From NCBI GenBank assembly GCA_019421385.1, contig JAHZFK010000025.1, positions 2,692 to 40,100 on the forward strand: a DNA stretch of 37,409 nt. Direction: 5' to 3'. Below the pieces are notes generated by a model, which saw only the letters and a list, made by a program, of their open reading frames with translations, made no database searches and had not been told where the DNA came from. Each line of letters starts with the position of its first letter. Positions within the stretch are counted from its first letter, which is position 1. This DNA comes from Clostridiales bacterium. Its GTDB lineage: Bacteria > Bacillota > Clostridia > Oscillospirales > Butyricicoccaceae. A program made the position numbers and the translations under genes. Below, in pieces: positions 1 to 8,388 of the stretch.

Positions 1-94
1 AGTGTATACGGCGTTTGTCCATGAAAAAATGTGTGATTTGCATAATAGGGAGAGGGAAGAAGAAATTTTTTTAAGAAATTTCTGATAAAAAGTG

Positions 95-123
95 TTTCAC
101 TTTTGAATCAGGTTAGGTATAAT
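95..123 (+). promoter_or_regulatory. Possible promoter of the atp operon
   Basis: A perfect TATAAT at 118-123 stands about 80 bases before the first atp gene. The hexamer 17 bases upstream (TTTCAC, 95-100) is a poor -35 box, so the -10 is the main evidence. Bases 1-94 hold no gene I can support: only a short AT-rich stretch and a 17-codon open frame at 20-73 without a convincing ribosome site. Confidence 0.45.
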
Positions 124-201
124 AAAAACGATATGCGGAAAGGGCAGTTTGGCCTGTTCGGCACAGCTGTGCTCAAGATATCAAATCGGCGATCTGGGGG
201 A

Positions 202-465
202 ATGCGGTTGAGTCAAAAAAAAGATCATTGGAGTGTGCTGCGTTACCTGATTTATTTCAGTCAGGTTGGGTTCACAGTCGTCACACCGCCGGTACTCTGT
301 TGCTTCGGGGCGCTCTGGCTCCGGAACCGATTTGGATGGGGCAACGGCGTGGTGATTTTCGGAATCCTGCTCGGGATAGCGGTTGCAGCCTGCGGACTGC
401 GGGACTTCCTGCGGTTCACCGAGCGAAAAGCCAGAGAAAGCGAAAGAAAGGAGAAGCTGCCGTGA
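202..465 (+). CDS. AtpZ-like small membrane protein of the ATP synthase operon
   Basis: An 87-residue protein with a basic N-terminus, two hydrophobic segments (about residues 12-38 and 42-64) and a highly charged C-terminal tail. Size, topology and position in front of atpI fit the AtpZ/'ATPase gene 1' family, proposed to help assemble the Fo sector or carry divalent cations. The start is uncertain. ATG at 202 has a G-run almost touching it; TTG at 208 would have the same G-run at a better distance. An in-frame ATG at 103 lies before the -10 box and is unlikely. The last four bases overlap the GTG start of atpI, implying translational coupling. Confidence 0.65.
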   Translation: MRLSQKKDHWSVLRYLIYFSQVGFTVVTPPVLCCFGALWLRNRFGWGNGVVIFGILLGIAVAACGLRDFLRFTERKARESERKEKLP

Positions 466-845
466 CGGGAAAGCAAATCGTGCGGGAAGAATCCGCGCGG
501 ATGCTGCGCGGGATCGTGCCGCTGACGCTGATTGCATTCGGCATTTTTGTGTTGGCCGGCTGCGAGGTGTGGCGAGCGGGCATCAGTCTGCTGCTGGGCG
601 CGTGCTATGCACTGGTTTTGTTCCGCATGATCGGCAACAATGTTGCCAAAGCTGTCCTGTTCCCACCGGAGCAGGCGACCCGCATTGTGCGGCGAGGCTA
701 TTTTTTCCGCTATGTGCTGACCGGCCTTGTGGTATTTGCGGCAATCAAGGTGCCGTTTATCCATCCGCTGGCAGCTGTGCTTCCGCTCTTCTTTCCCAAG
801 GTTGTGCTGCTCTGGTATAATGTAGTTCAGAGGAAAGGAGGTTAG
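462..845 (+). CDS. atpI: ATP synthase subunit I (AtpI-like)
   Basis: A 127-residue hydrophobic protein with four predicted membrane helices, fitting the ATP synthase subunit I family that assists assembly of the c-ring in the membrane. The start is GTG at 462: an AAAGGAG ribosome site lies about eight bases upstream and the start overlaps the stop of the preceding gene (GTGA). A longer open frame extends further upstream but overlaps that gene entirely, so I reject it. It ends three bases before atpB. The family diverges strongly in sequence, so the call relies on size, topology and position. Confidence 0.75.
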   Translation: MTGKQIVREESARMLRGIVPLTLIAFGIFVLAGCEVWRAGISLLLGACYALVLFRMIGNNVAKAVLFPPEQATRIVRRGYFFRYVLTGLVVFAAIKVPFIHPLAAVLPLFFPKVVLLWYNVVQRKGG

Positions 846-848
846 ACG

Positions 849-1568
849 GTGAATGTTGAAATAAACGGCCCACAGGTACTGGGATATCTATTCGGTAATC
901 CCAATCTGCCGATCACGGAAACTATGCGCAATGCATGGATCGTGATGGCGTTCATCCTGTTCCTATGTATTTTTCTGACCCGGCGCATGGAAAAGATCCC
1001 GAAAGGGAAACAGGCGCTTGCAGAAAAAATGGTCATCATGATTGATAATCTGGTCGATAATACCATGGGATCAGGATGCCGGGCATTTTCGCCCTATATT
1101 GCAACGCTGCTGATGAGCTCGCTGTTTGGTTCGCTGGCGACGCTGTTCTGGATGCGTCCGGTAACGGCTGACCTGAACACCACGCTTGGCTGGGCGCTGA
1201 TCACGTTCTTTTTGATCACGTTCAATAAGATCAAGTATGGCGGCATTGGTGGCTATCTGAAGGGCTTCCTTGAGCCGGTTTTCGTCATGGCGCCGCTCAA
1301 CGTACTCAGTGAGGTGGCAACGCCGGTTTCCATGTCGTTCCGTCATTTCGGCAACATGGCGGGCGGTCTTGTCATTTCGACCCTGATGATGGGTGCGCTT
1401 GAAGTGCTGTCGGGCGCGGTTCTGGGCTTTTTGCCGGTGCCGCTGTTGCAGATCGGTATCCCCGGCGTCCTTTCGCTGTACTTTGACTGCTTTACCGCCT
1501 GCATGCAGGCATTCATCTTCAGTATGCTGACCATGGCTTATGTAGGTGATGCGCGCAGCAGCGGCTGA
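849..1568 (+). CDS. atpB: ATP synthase Fo subunit a
   Basis: 239 residues, five to six membrane helices. Subunit a forms the two ion half-channels against the c-ring. The signature segment SFRHFGNMAGG at residues 163-173 carries the essential arginine (R165 here, equivalent to R210 of E. coli) that displaces the ion from the c-subunit carboxylate. The start is GTG at 849 behind a strong AAAGGAGG site. It is followed by atpE after 76 bases. The partner c subunit has Na+-type ligands, so this subunit would be expected to carry a matching Na+ access channel; I cannot verify that from sequence alone. Confidence 0.95.
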   Translation: MNVEINGPQVLGYLFGNPNLPITETMRNAWIVMAFILFLCIFLTRRMEKIPKGKQALAEKMVIMIDNLVDNTMGSGCRAFSPYIATLLMSSLFGSLATLFWMRPVTADLNTTLGWALITFFLITFNKIKYGGIGGYLKGFLEPVFVMAPLNVLSEVATPVSMSFRHFGNMAGGLVISTLMMGALEVLSGAVLGFLPVPLLQIGIPGVLSLYFDCFTACMQAFIFSMLTMAYVGDARSSG

Positions 1569-1644
1569 GGCATGGAGTACAACAATCAACAAACCGAATC
1601 CATTCTCAAATTTTGAACAACAACATTTTCAGGAGGAAAAAAGT

Positions 1645-1902
1645 ATGGATCCCAAAGCATTTGTAGCAGGTATGTCCGCCCTCGGCGCTGGTATGGCGAT
1701 GATCGCGGGTCTTGGCCCTGGTATCGGTGAAGGTTACACCGCAGGTCAGGCATGTGCGGCGATCGGCCGTCAGCCCGAAGCGCAGGGTGATATCACCCGT
1801 ACCATGATTCTCGGTATCGCTATGGCCGAGTCCACCGGTATTTACGCGCTGGTTGTTGCGCTGATCCTGCTGTTTGCCAACCCGTTTGTCGGCCAGTTCT
1901 AA
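1645..1902 (+). CDS. atpE: ATP synthase Fo subunit c, two-carboxylate (Na+-type) motif
   Basis: An 85-residue hairpin proteolipid that forms the rotor ring. The ion-binding helix reads AESTGIY (residues 61-67), giving E62, S63, T64 and Y67. These match the E65/S66/T67/Y70 Na+ ligand set of the Ilyobacter tartaricus c-ring. In helix 1, the position of the Na+-ligating glutamine (Q32 in Ilyobacter) is glutamate: GPGIGEGY, E29. Two carboxylates plus Ser/Tyr is the arrangement described for the Na+-driven Fusobacterium nucleatum rotor. The loop RQPEA (42-46) is canonical for contact with the central stalk. The ATG at 1645 follows AGGAGG; an earlier in-frame ATG (1546) lies inside atpB and is rejected. 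Confidence 0.96.
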   Translation: MDPKAFVAGMSALGAGMAMIAGLGPGIGEGYTAGQACAAIGRQPEAQGDITRTMILGIAMAESTGIYALVVALILLFANPFVGQF

Positions 1903-1961
1903 GCAGTCTGGCGATAATAGGATGAACGGATTTATCTTCCGTTTGGGAAGGAGGTAAAACA

Positions 1962-2462
1962 GTGCCGGACGTATTTCAGTCCTTTGTTAGCCTTGGCTGG
2001 TGGGAAATTCTTGTGACGATGTGCAATACGCTGATTACATTTGCCATCATCAAGAAGTTCCTGTTTAAGCCCGTGCGCAAAATGCTTGCTGCGCGCGAAG
2101 AAGAGGTACAGGCTATGTACGGCAACGCGGAAAAGGCACAGACCGAGGCCGAGCAGATGCGCAGCGAATACACGCAGCGTCTGGCCAAGGCCAAGGAGGA
2201 AGCCGACGAGATCGTCGGTTCCGCCACCCGCCGCGCGACTGTGCGCAGTGAGGAAATCCTCAAGGAATCTTCGCAGCAGGCTGCTGCCATGATGAAGAAG
2301 GCCGAGAACACCATCGAGCAGGAGCGCAAGAAGGCCATGAACGAGCTCAAGGACGAGGTCGCAAGCCTTTCTGTTATGATCGCCTCCAAGGTTGTCGAGC
2401 GTGACATCAAGGATGCCGATCATGAGCGCTTCATCGAAGAGTTCATCGACAAGGTGGGGTGA
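1962..2462 (+). CDS. atpF: ATP synthase Fo subunit b
   Basis: 166 residues: one N-terminal membrane helix (about 8-30) followed by a long charged, Ala/Glu/Lys-rich coiled coil that forms the peripheral stalk. The conserved beginning of the stalk, FKPVRKML, follows the membrane segment. The start is GTG at 1962 behind GGAAGGAGG. It is six bases from atpH, with which it makes the stator joining a to the alpha3beta3 head. Confidence 0.95.
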   Translation: MPDVFQSFVSLGWWEILVTMCNTLITFAIIKKFLFKPVRKMLAAREEEVQAMYGNAEKAQTEAEQMRSEYTQRLAKAKEEADEIVGSATRRATVRSEEILKESSQQAAAMMKKAENTIEQERKKAMNELKDEVASLSVMIASKVVERDIKDADHERFIEEFIDKVG

Positions 2463-2468
2463 GCGCAG

Positions 2469-3011
2469 GTGGCTGATATTGTAAGCGAGCGCTATGCGCT
2501 GAGCCTGTATGAAGTGGCTGCGGACGAGAAAAAGGAAAAAGCCTATCTCGATGAGCTTGCCGCGGTCTGCGAGGTGTTCAAGCGTGAGCCTGATTTTCTC
2601 AAGATGCTCTTGACGCCGTCCATTGCGCTGGAGGACAAGCAGAATGTTCTGCGCAAGGTGTTTGAAGGGCGCGTTGAGGAATTTATGCTCAATTTCCTGA
2701 TGCTGATCACGGAAAAGGGCCGCGTTGGTCTGATCCAGAGCATGTATCAGGCGTATAAAGAACAGTATTACTTTGAAAACGGCATCGTGGAGGTGCATGC
2801 GGTCACGGCAAAGCCGATGAGCGAAGCACTGACCGAAAAGCTGAAAGCAAAGATGAGCGCCGTCACCGGAAAACAGGTGGTGCTCGAAACGTCGGTGGAT
2901 GAAAGCATCCTCGGCGGTATCGTCGTAAAGCTCGGAAACGAGCAGTTCGACACCAGCCTGCGCACTCGCTTGGGCGAGATTGCCGCACGGCTGACCAATA
3001 CTATCGCGTAA
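2469..3011 (+). CDS. atpH: ATP synthase F1 subunit delta
   Basis: 180 residues, normal for the family. An N-terminal helical bundle (about 1-105) binds the top of the alpha subunits. The C-terminal part carries the typical motif DESILGGIVVKLGNE (about 144-158) that meets subunit b. The start is GTG at 2469, six bases after the atpF stop; the ribosome site is weak (GCAGG), which fits translational coupling to atpF. Confidence 0.94.
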   Translation: MADIVSERYALSLYEVAADEKKEKAYLDELAAVCEVFKREPDFLKMLLTPSIALEDKQNVLRKVFEGRVEEFMLNFLMLITEKGRVGLIQSMYQAYKEQYYFENGIVEVHAVTAKPMSEALTEKLKAKMSAVTGKQVVLETSVDESILGGIVVKLGNEQFDTSLRTRLGEIAARLTNTIA

Positions 3012-3027
3012 GGAAGTAGGTGACTTT

Positions 3028-4533
3028 ATGGAATTACGCCCCGAAGAGATTAGCAATATTATCAAAGAGCAGATCACGCACTACCAGAGCCAGATCAAGC
3101 TGACCGACGTCGGTACGGTCGTCACCGTCGGTGACGGTATCGCGCATGTTCACGGTCTGGAAAACTGCATGTCCGGTGAGCTGCTCGAATTTCCGGGCGG
3201 CGTATACGGCATGGCGCAGAACCTCGAGGAGGATCTGGTCGGCGCCGTAATCCTGGGTTCGGATCAGGATATTCGTGAAGGCGACACGGTAAAACGCACA
3301 AACCGCATCGTAGAGGTGCCGGTGGGCGAGGCTATGCTTGGCCGCGTCGTGGACGCGCTGGGTAAGCCGATCGACGGCAAGGGCCCGATCCATACCACCG
3401 AGTCGCGCCCGATCGAAAGCCCCGCGCCGGGCATCATCGAGCGTGCGCCGGTTAACGTACCGCTGCAGACCGGTATCAAGGCGATCGACTCCATGATCCC
3501 GATCGGCCGCGGCCAGCGTGAGCTGATTATCGGTGACCGTCAGACCGGTAAGACCGCGATCTGTCTGGACACCATTATCAACCAGAAGGGTACGGGCGTT
3601 ATCTGTATCTATGTAGCCATCGGCCAGAAGCGTTCGACGGTTGCACAGGTGGCCGAGACGCTGGCGCAGAACGGCGCTATGGATTATACCTGCATCGTCG
3701 CTGCGACCGCATCTGAGTCTGCGCCGCTGCAGTATATCGCGCCGTATGCGGGCTGCTCGATCGGCGAGTACTTTATGCATAAGGGCAAGGACGTGCTGGT
3801 GATCTATGATGATCTGTCCAAGCACGCGGTGGCTTATCGTGCCCTTTCTTTGCTGCTCCATCGTCCGCCAGGACGTGAAGCGTACCCCGGTGACGTATTC
3901 TATCTGCATTCCCGTTTGCTGGAACGCGCAGCCAACATCCAGGACGGCGGCTCGCTGACCGCGCTGCCGATCATCGAGACGCAGGCGGGCGACGTTTCGG
4001 CATATATCCCGACCAACGTCATTTCGATTACGGACGGCCAGATCTTCCTTGAGACCGAGCTGTTCAACTCCGGTATCCGTCCGGCGGTTAACCCCGGTAT
4101 TTCGGTATCCCGTGTCGGCGGCAACGCGCAGATCAAGGCGATGAAGAAGGTTGCGGGTACGCTCAAGCTGGCATATTCGCAGTACCGCGAATTGCAGGCG
4201 TTCTCGCAGTTCGGCTCCGACCTCGACGCGGACACCAAGAAGCGTCTGAATCAGGGCGAGCGCATCGTGGAAGTGCTCAAGCAGCCGCAGAACAGCCCGA
4301 TCCCGGTCGAAAAGCAGGTTATCATCATTTTCGCGGTTATTTCCGGTCAGCTGCTCGATATTCCGGCGGATAAGGTCGCCGAGTTCGAGAAAGAGCTGTT
4401 TGCGTTTATCGACGGCGTCTACGGCGACATTCCCGAGACCATTCGCGCCACCAAGCAGATGGACGACGACATCAAGGAGAAGCTGACGAAGGCGATCGAG
4501 GAATTCAAAGCAAAGTTCCTTTCCGAGCATTAA
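3028..4533 (+). CDS. atpA: ATP synthase F1 subunit alpha
   Basis: 501 residues, full length. It has an N-terminal beta barrel, the nucleotide-binding fold with P-loop GDRQTGKT at 169-176, and the segment VSRVGG around 360-365 containing the arginine finger (R362) that reaches into the catalytic site of the neighbouring beta subunit. Alpha sites bind nucleotide but do not catalyse. It is followed by atpG after 21 bases. Nothing unusual is seen. Confidence 0.98.
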   Translation: MELRPEEISNIIKEQITHYQSQIKLTDVGTVVTVGDGIAHVHGLENCMSGELLEFPGGVYGMAQNLEEDLVGAVILGSDQDIREGDTVKRTNRIVEVPVGEAMLGRVVDALGKPIDGKGPIHTTESRPIESPAPGIIERAPVNVPLQTGIKAIDSMIPIGRGQRELIIGDRQTGKTAICLDTIINQKGTGVICIYVAIGQKRSTVAQVAETLAQNGAMDYTCIVAATASESAPLQYIAPYAGCSIGEYFMHKGKDVLVIYDDLSKHAVAYRALSLLLHRPPGREAYPGDVFYLHSRLLERAANIQDGGSLTALPIIETQAGDVSAYIPTNVISITDGQIFLETELFNSGIRPAVNPGISVSRVGGNAQIKAMKKVAGTLKLAYSQYRELQAFSQFGSDLDADTKKRLNQGERIVEVLKQPQNSPIPVEKQVIIIFAVISGQLLDIPADKVAEFEKELFAFIDGVYGDIPETIRATKQMDDDIKEKLTKAIEEFKAKFLSEH

Positions 4534-4554
4534 GGCGGAAGGGGGACTTGAACA

Positions 4555-5424
4555 ATGGCTTCCGGAAACATGAAGGACATTAAGCGCCGCATCAAGTCGG
4601 TGCAGTCCACCATGCAGATCACCAAGGCAATGGAGCTGGTGGCCTCTTCCAAAATGCGCCGCGCCAAGGAGCGCGCGCTGGCCGCGCGGCCCTATTTCAA
4701 CACGATGTATGAAACCATCACTCGGCTGGCCGCGGAGACGCGGGACGGCGACTCGGTTTATACCCGCCGCCGCCCAGTGAAGAACAGCCTGTATATCGTC
4801 ATCGCGGGCGACCGCGGTCTGGCGGGCGGCTATAATGCCAATCTGTTCAAGCTGGCAGCTGCCGAGATGGCGGGCAAACAGGCGCAGATCGTCACGATCG
4901 GCAAAAAGGCGCAGGAGTATTACGCCAAGCGCGATTGGCCGGTTGCGGCGGATTATCCGGGCATTGCCGAAACTATGAAAATCAGCGACACGCATGAGAT
5001 CGTCGAGCGTATGCTCAGCCTGTTCCGCGGCGGGCAGGTGGACGAGGTATTCCTCTGCTACACCCGCTTTGTCTCGCCTTTGCAGCAGGAGCCCAAGTGC
5101 ATCCAGCTGCTGCCTGCTAGCTTTGAGCGCAGCGAACAAGGCGAAAAGCCGGCGGGCGCGCGTGTGCTGACCGAATACGATCCCTCTCCCGAGGCAGTGT
5201 TTGACGCGATCATTCCCGAATACCTGTACGGCGTGCTGTACGGCGCGGTGGTGGAAAGCTACTGCTCCGAGCAGTCCGCGCGCCGCATGGCGATGGAGGC
5301 TGCGTCCGACAATGCCAGCGAGATGATCGAAAATCTGAATCTGTCCTATAACCGTGCGCGTCAGGCCGCCATCACGCAGGAGATCACCGAGATCGTTGCG
5401 GGTTCGGGCGAGGTCGGCGCATAG
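4555..5424 (+). CDS. atpG: ATP synthase F1 subunit gamma
   Basis: 289 residues. The conserved N-terminal helix (MKDIKRRIKSVQSTMQITKA, residues 4-23) and the C-terminal helix (ASDNASEMIENLNLSYNRAR, about 253-272) form the coiled-coil rotor shaft turning inside the alpha3beta3 head. The central domain contains the usual GDRGLAGGYN segment. The start ATG 4555 is preceded by a purine-rich AAGGGGGA site. Confidence 0.97.
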   Translation: MASGNMKDIKRRIKSVQSTMQITKAMELVASSKMRRAKERALAARPYFNTMYETITRLAAETRDGDSVYTRRRPVKNSLYIVIAGDRGLAGGYNANLFKLAAAEMAGKQAQIVTIGKKAQEYYAKRDWPVAADYPGIAETMKISDTHEIVERMLSLFRGGQVDEVFLCYTRFVSPLQQEPKCIQLLPASFERSEQGEKPAGARVLTEYDPSPEAVFDAIIPEYLYGVLYGAVVESYCSEQSARRMAMEAASDNASEMIENLNLSYNRARQAAITQEITEIVAGSGEVGA

Positions 5425-5450
5425 GACGATACGAATTAGGAGTTTTGCCA

Positions 5451-6848
5451 ATGAGTGAGCAGAATATTGGCACCGTTGTCCAGATTATCGGACCGGTGCT
5501 GGACATTAAATTTGCTGCCGACGCATTGCCCAAGCTGCTGAGCGCTATCACGATCGACATCAACGGCTGTGTCATCACGGTCGAGGTTGCGCAGCACATC
5601 GGTCAGGATACCGTGCGCTGCATCGCGATGGAGTCCACGGACGGTTTGGTGCGCGGCATGAAGGCCGTTGATACCGGCGGACCGATCACGGTTCCGGTCG
5701 GCAACAACAATCTGGGCCGTATTTTCAACCTGCTCGGCCAGCCGGTGGACAACAAGCCGCCGGTCGAGGGCGAGGAGTACTGGCCCATCCACCGTCCTGC
5801 GCCCTCCTATGAGGAGCAGGAATCCACGACCGAGATCCTCGAAACCGGCATCAAGGTCATCGACCTGATCGCGCCGTTTGCCAAGGGCGGTAAAATCGGC
5901 CTGTTTGGCGGCGCGGGCGTCGGCAAGACGGTTATCATCATGGAGCTGATCAACAACATTGCCAAGCAGCACGGCGGTATTTCGGTATTCACCGGCGTTG
6001 GCGAGCGTACCCGTGAGGGTAACGACCTGTATAACGAAATGCAGGAATCCGGCGTTATCAACAAGACCACGTTGGTTTACGGTCAGATGAACGAGCCGCC
6101 CGGAGCACGTATGCGCGTGGCGCTTTCCGGCCTTACCATGGCGGAATACTTCCGCGATGTCGAGGGACAGGACGTGCTGCTGTTTATCGACAACATCTTC
6201 CGCTTCACGCAGGCGGGTTCCGAGGTTTCTGCGCTGCTCGGCCGTATGCCGTCGGCGGTAGGCTATCAGCCCACGCTGGCGACTGAGATGGGCGCGCTGC
6301 AGGAGCGTATCACCTCGACCAAGAAGGGCTCGATCACGTCCGTACAGGCGGTTTACGTCCCGGCAGACGACTTGACCGACCCCGCGCCGGCGACCACCTT
6401 CTCGCATCTGGATGCGAAGGTCGTTTTGTCGCGTGATATCGCGTCGATGGGTATTTATCCGGCGGTTGACCCGCTGGATTCGTCCTCGCGTATCCTGACT
6501 GCGGATGTGGTCGGTATCGACCACTATGAGGTCGCGCGCGCGGTACAGTCCATCTTGCAGAAGTACAAAGACTTGCAGGATATCATCGCCATCCTCGGTA
6601 TGGACGAGCTGTCTGACGAGGATAAGCTGACGGTTGCCCGTGCCCGTAAGATCCAGAACTTCCTGTCGCAGCCGTTCCACGTTGCGGAGCAGTTCACGGG
6701 CTTCCAGGGCAAGTATGTGCCGGTAGCGGAGACCATCCGCGGCTTCCGCGAGATCCTCGACGGCAAGCATGACGATCTGCCCGAGTCGGCGTTCCTGTTT
6801 GCCGGCACCATCGACGAGGTCGTGGAGAAGGCGAAGAAGGGGGCATAA
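5451..6848 (+). CDS. atpD: ATP synthase F1 subunit beta (catalytic)
   Basis: 465 residues. P-loop GGAGVGKT at 153-160, catalytic glutamate in GVGERTREG (E185), and a DELSEED-type lever, DELSDED, near the C-terminus that pushes on gamma. This is the subunit where ADP and phosphate are joined. The start is ATG at 5451 with TAGGAG eight bases upstream; an in-frame TTG two codons earlier is less likely. One base separates its stop from atpC. Confidence 0.98.
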   Translation: MSEQNIGTVVQIIGPVLDIKFAADALPKLLSAITIDINGCVITVEVAQHIGQDTVRCIAMESTDGLVRGMKAVDTGGPITVPVGNNNLGRIFNLLGQPVDNKPPVEGEEYWPIHRPAPSYEEQESTTEILETGIKVIDLIAPFAKGGKIGLFGGAGVGKTVIIMELINNIAKQHGGISVFTGVGERTREGNDLYNEMQESGVINKTTLVYGQMNEPPGARMRVALSGLTMAEYFRDVEGQDVLLFIDNIFRFTQAGSEVSALLGRMPSAVGYQPTLATEMGALQERITSTKKGSITSVQAVYVPADDLTDPAPATTFSHLDAKVVLSRDIASMGIYPAVDPLDSSSRILTADVVGIDHYEVARAVQSILQKYKDLQDIIAILGMDELSDEDKLTVARARKIQNFLSQPFHVAEQFTGFQGKYVPVAETIRGFREILDGKHDDLPESAFLFAGTIDEVVEKAKKGA

Positions 6849-6849
6849 T

Positions 6850-7251
6850 ATGGCTACCTTTCATCTCAAGGTGATGACGGTCGACCGCAGCTTTTATGAC
6901 GATGAGGTAGACCGCATTGTCATCCGCACCACGCAGGGCGACGTCGGCATTCTGCCGAACCATGTGCCGTATACGGCGGCGCTCGGTATCGGCGGCCTGA
7001 CCATCATCAAGGATGGGCAGTCCCGTGTCGCTGCGATTGCCGGCGGCTTTGTGGATGTGTCGCGTGAGCAGACGGTCGTGCTCGCCCGCACCTGTGAATG
7101 GGCGGACGAGATCGACATCAACCGCGCCCGCGAGGCCGCGGAGCGTGCCCGTGCGATCCTTCAGAAGAAGGAAAGCGACCACGAGCACGATATTGCGCAG
7201 ATCAAGCTGAAAAAGGCAATCAACCGTATGCGCATTGCGGGAGACAAGTAA
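6850..7251 (+). CDS. atpC: ATP synthase F1 subunit epsilon
   Basis: 133 residues. The N-terminal beta sandwich carries the family motifs GDVGILPNHVPY (about 30-41) and VAAIAGGFVDV (about 60-70); the C-terminal helical hairpin (about 86-133) is the part that can block rotation. It is the last gene of the operon, starting one base after atpD, and is followed within ten bases by a strong terminator. An in-frame start upstream lies wholly inside atpD and is rejected. Confidence 0.96.
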   Translation: MATFHLKVMTVDRSFYDDEVDRIVIRTTQGDVGILPNHVPYTAALGIGGLTIIKDGQSRVAAIAGGFVDVSREQTVVLARTCEWADEIDINRAREAAERARAILQKKESDHEHDIAQIKLKKAINRMRIAGDK

Positions 7252-7257
7252 AGGAAA

Positions 7258-7289
7258 ACCGTCCGTTGTTGAAACGGACGGTTTTTTTT
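7258..7289 (+). terminator. Rho-independent terminator of the atp operon
   Basis: Ten-base perfect stem (7258-7267 with 7273-7282), five-base loop, then a run of eight T. Confidence 0.95.
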
Positions 7290-7297
7290 GCTATACT
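7269..7297 (+). promoter_or_regulatory. Promoter of the DUF1275 gene, embedded in the atp terminator
   Basis: TTGAAA at 7269-7274 and TATACT at 7292-7297, 17 bases apart. The -35 box falls within the loop and right arm of the atp terminator, so the next gene appears to be transcribed independently of atp. Confidence 0.7.
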
Positions 7298-7330
7298 GTG
7301 GGATGAAAATGAAGGAGATGGAAAAGCAAG

Positions 7331-8020
7331 ATGCAACAGGAAAAGGGGCAGATGTCCGAGTCGCTGCTGCTGGGCGGACTGCTGGCAATGGCAGGCGGAT
7401 TTTTTGACGCATATACCTATCTCTGCCGCGGCGGCGTGTTTGCCAACGCCCAGACTGGCAATATCGTGCTGTTCGGTTTGAAGCTGGCGGAGGGGGAGTG
7501 GCAGCGCGCGCTGACGTATTTGCTGCCGATTCTGGCGTTTGCGTTCGGCGTGGTGGCCGCCGAGCTGGTCAAGCGGCATGGCAAGCGGGAGAATCGACCG
7601 GATGCAGGACTGCATTGGCGGCAGGTGATCGTCATTGCGGAGATCGTTTTGCTGGCTGTGGTCGCCTTTTTGCCGCAGCAGATGAATATGGTGGTCAATA
7701 CTGTGATCTCCTTCGTCTGCGCCATGCAGGTCGAGACCTTCCGCAAGGTGCGCGGCAGTGCGTTTGCCACGACCATGTGCACGGGCAATCTGCGCTCCGG
7801 CACCGAACAGCTGATCATTTGGCGGCAGACCGGCAACCGTAAGGCGGCGCACAAGGCGCGGCATTATTACGCGATCATTCTTTGGTTTATCGCGGGCGCA
7901 GCGCTCGGCGCGCTGTGCACGGACGCATGGGGAGAGCGGGCGTTGCTGCTGACGTGTGCGCCGCTGCTGGCTGCATTCGGCTTGATGTTCCGTGAGGAAG
8001 AGACCCACGCCTCTGTTTAA
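7331..8020 (+). CDS. YoaK family (DUF1275) membrane protein
   Basis: 229 residues with about six membrane helices. The N-terminal segment GGFFDAYTYLCRGGVFANAQ (about 22-41), followed by TGNIVLFG, is the hallmark of the YoaK/DUF1275 family, and a half-repeat ATTMCTGNLRSG appears near residue 152. Members are inner-membrane proteins of unknown transport role. The ATG at 7331 has AAGGAG 13 bases upstream, rather far; an in-frame ATG at 7352 behind GGAAAAGGGG is an alternative. It stands alone between its own promoter and terminator. Confidence 0.85.
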   Translation: MQQEKGQMSESLLLGGLLAMAGGFFDAYTYLCRGGVFANAQTGNIVLFGLKLAEGEWQRALTYLLPILAFAFGVVAAELVKRHGKRENRPDAGLHWRQVIVIAEIVLLAVVAFLPQQMNMVVNTVISFVCAMQVETFRKVRGSAFATTMCTGNLRSGTEQLIIWRQTGNRKAAHKARHYYAIILWFIAGAALGALCTDAWGERALLLTCAPLLAAFGLMFREEETHASV

Positions 8021-8022
8021 CG

Positions 8023-8052
8023 AAAAAGCGTGCCTTTGGGCGCGCTTTTTTT
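8023..8052 (+). terminator. Terminator after the DUF1275 gene
   Basis: Short GC-rich stem (AAAGCGTGC with GCGCGCTTT, one G-T pair) followed by seven T. Confidence 0.8.
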
Positions 8053-8087
8053 GTATCATTTGAACGGCGCAGCGGCATCCGCTTCGG

Positions 8088-8116
8088 TTGACAATCCCTA
8101 ACTGCCATTTTATAAT
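8088..8116 (+). promoter_or_regulatory. Consensus sigma-A promoter of feoAB
   Basis: TTGACA at 8088-8093, 17 bases, then TATAAT at 8111-8116: both boxes are perfect. I see no convincing Fur box overlapping it, although an iron-responsive repressor would be expected. Confidence 0.9.
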
Positions 8117-8157
8117 AAAATAGCATATGGCCTTTTGGCAATGCATGGGGGCACAGT

Positions 8158-8388
8158 ATGAAAACTCTTAACAATTTAAAGCCGGGACAGAGCGGTGTGG
8201 TCGATTCCATCACGGCAGAGGGCGCGCTCAAACGGCACTTTCTTGATATGGGGATCACCAAGGGCGTGGTGGTGACGATGGAACGCATCGCGCCGTTCGG
8301 GGACCCGGTCGCAGTCCGTCTGCGTGGATACAGTCTGTCGCTGCGGCGTGCGGAAGCGAAAAAAATAGTGCTGGAGGAACACGCATGA
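8158..8388 (+). CDS. feoA: Ferrous iron transport protein A
   Basis: 76 residues, a single SH3-like FeoA domain. Typical features are LKPGQSGVV near the start, HFLDMGITKG (about 26-35) and the closing segment VAVRLRGYSLSLRRAEAKKI. FeoA binds FeoB at the membrane and supports Fe2+ uptake. ATG 8158 follows a GGGGG ribosome site. The last four bases overlap the feoB start (ATGA). Confidence 0.95.
   Translation: MKTLNNLKPGQSGVVDSITAEGALKRHFLDMGITKGVVVTMERIAPFGDPVAVRLRGYSLSLRRAEAKKIVLEEHA

Noticed and set aside
1932..3077. A 381-codon minus-strand open frame across atpF-atpH
   Set aside because: Antisense shadow of the stalk genes, with no start signal.
3034..5451. An 805-codon open frame on the minus strand across atpA-atpG
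   Set aside because: It is the antisense shadow of strongly biased, GC-rich atp genes; Arg/His/Leu-rich composition, no ribosome site, no family. The same holds for long minus-strand frames at 5436-6770 and 8577-10388.
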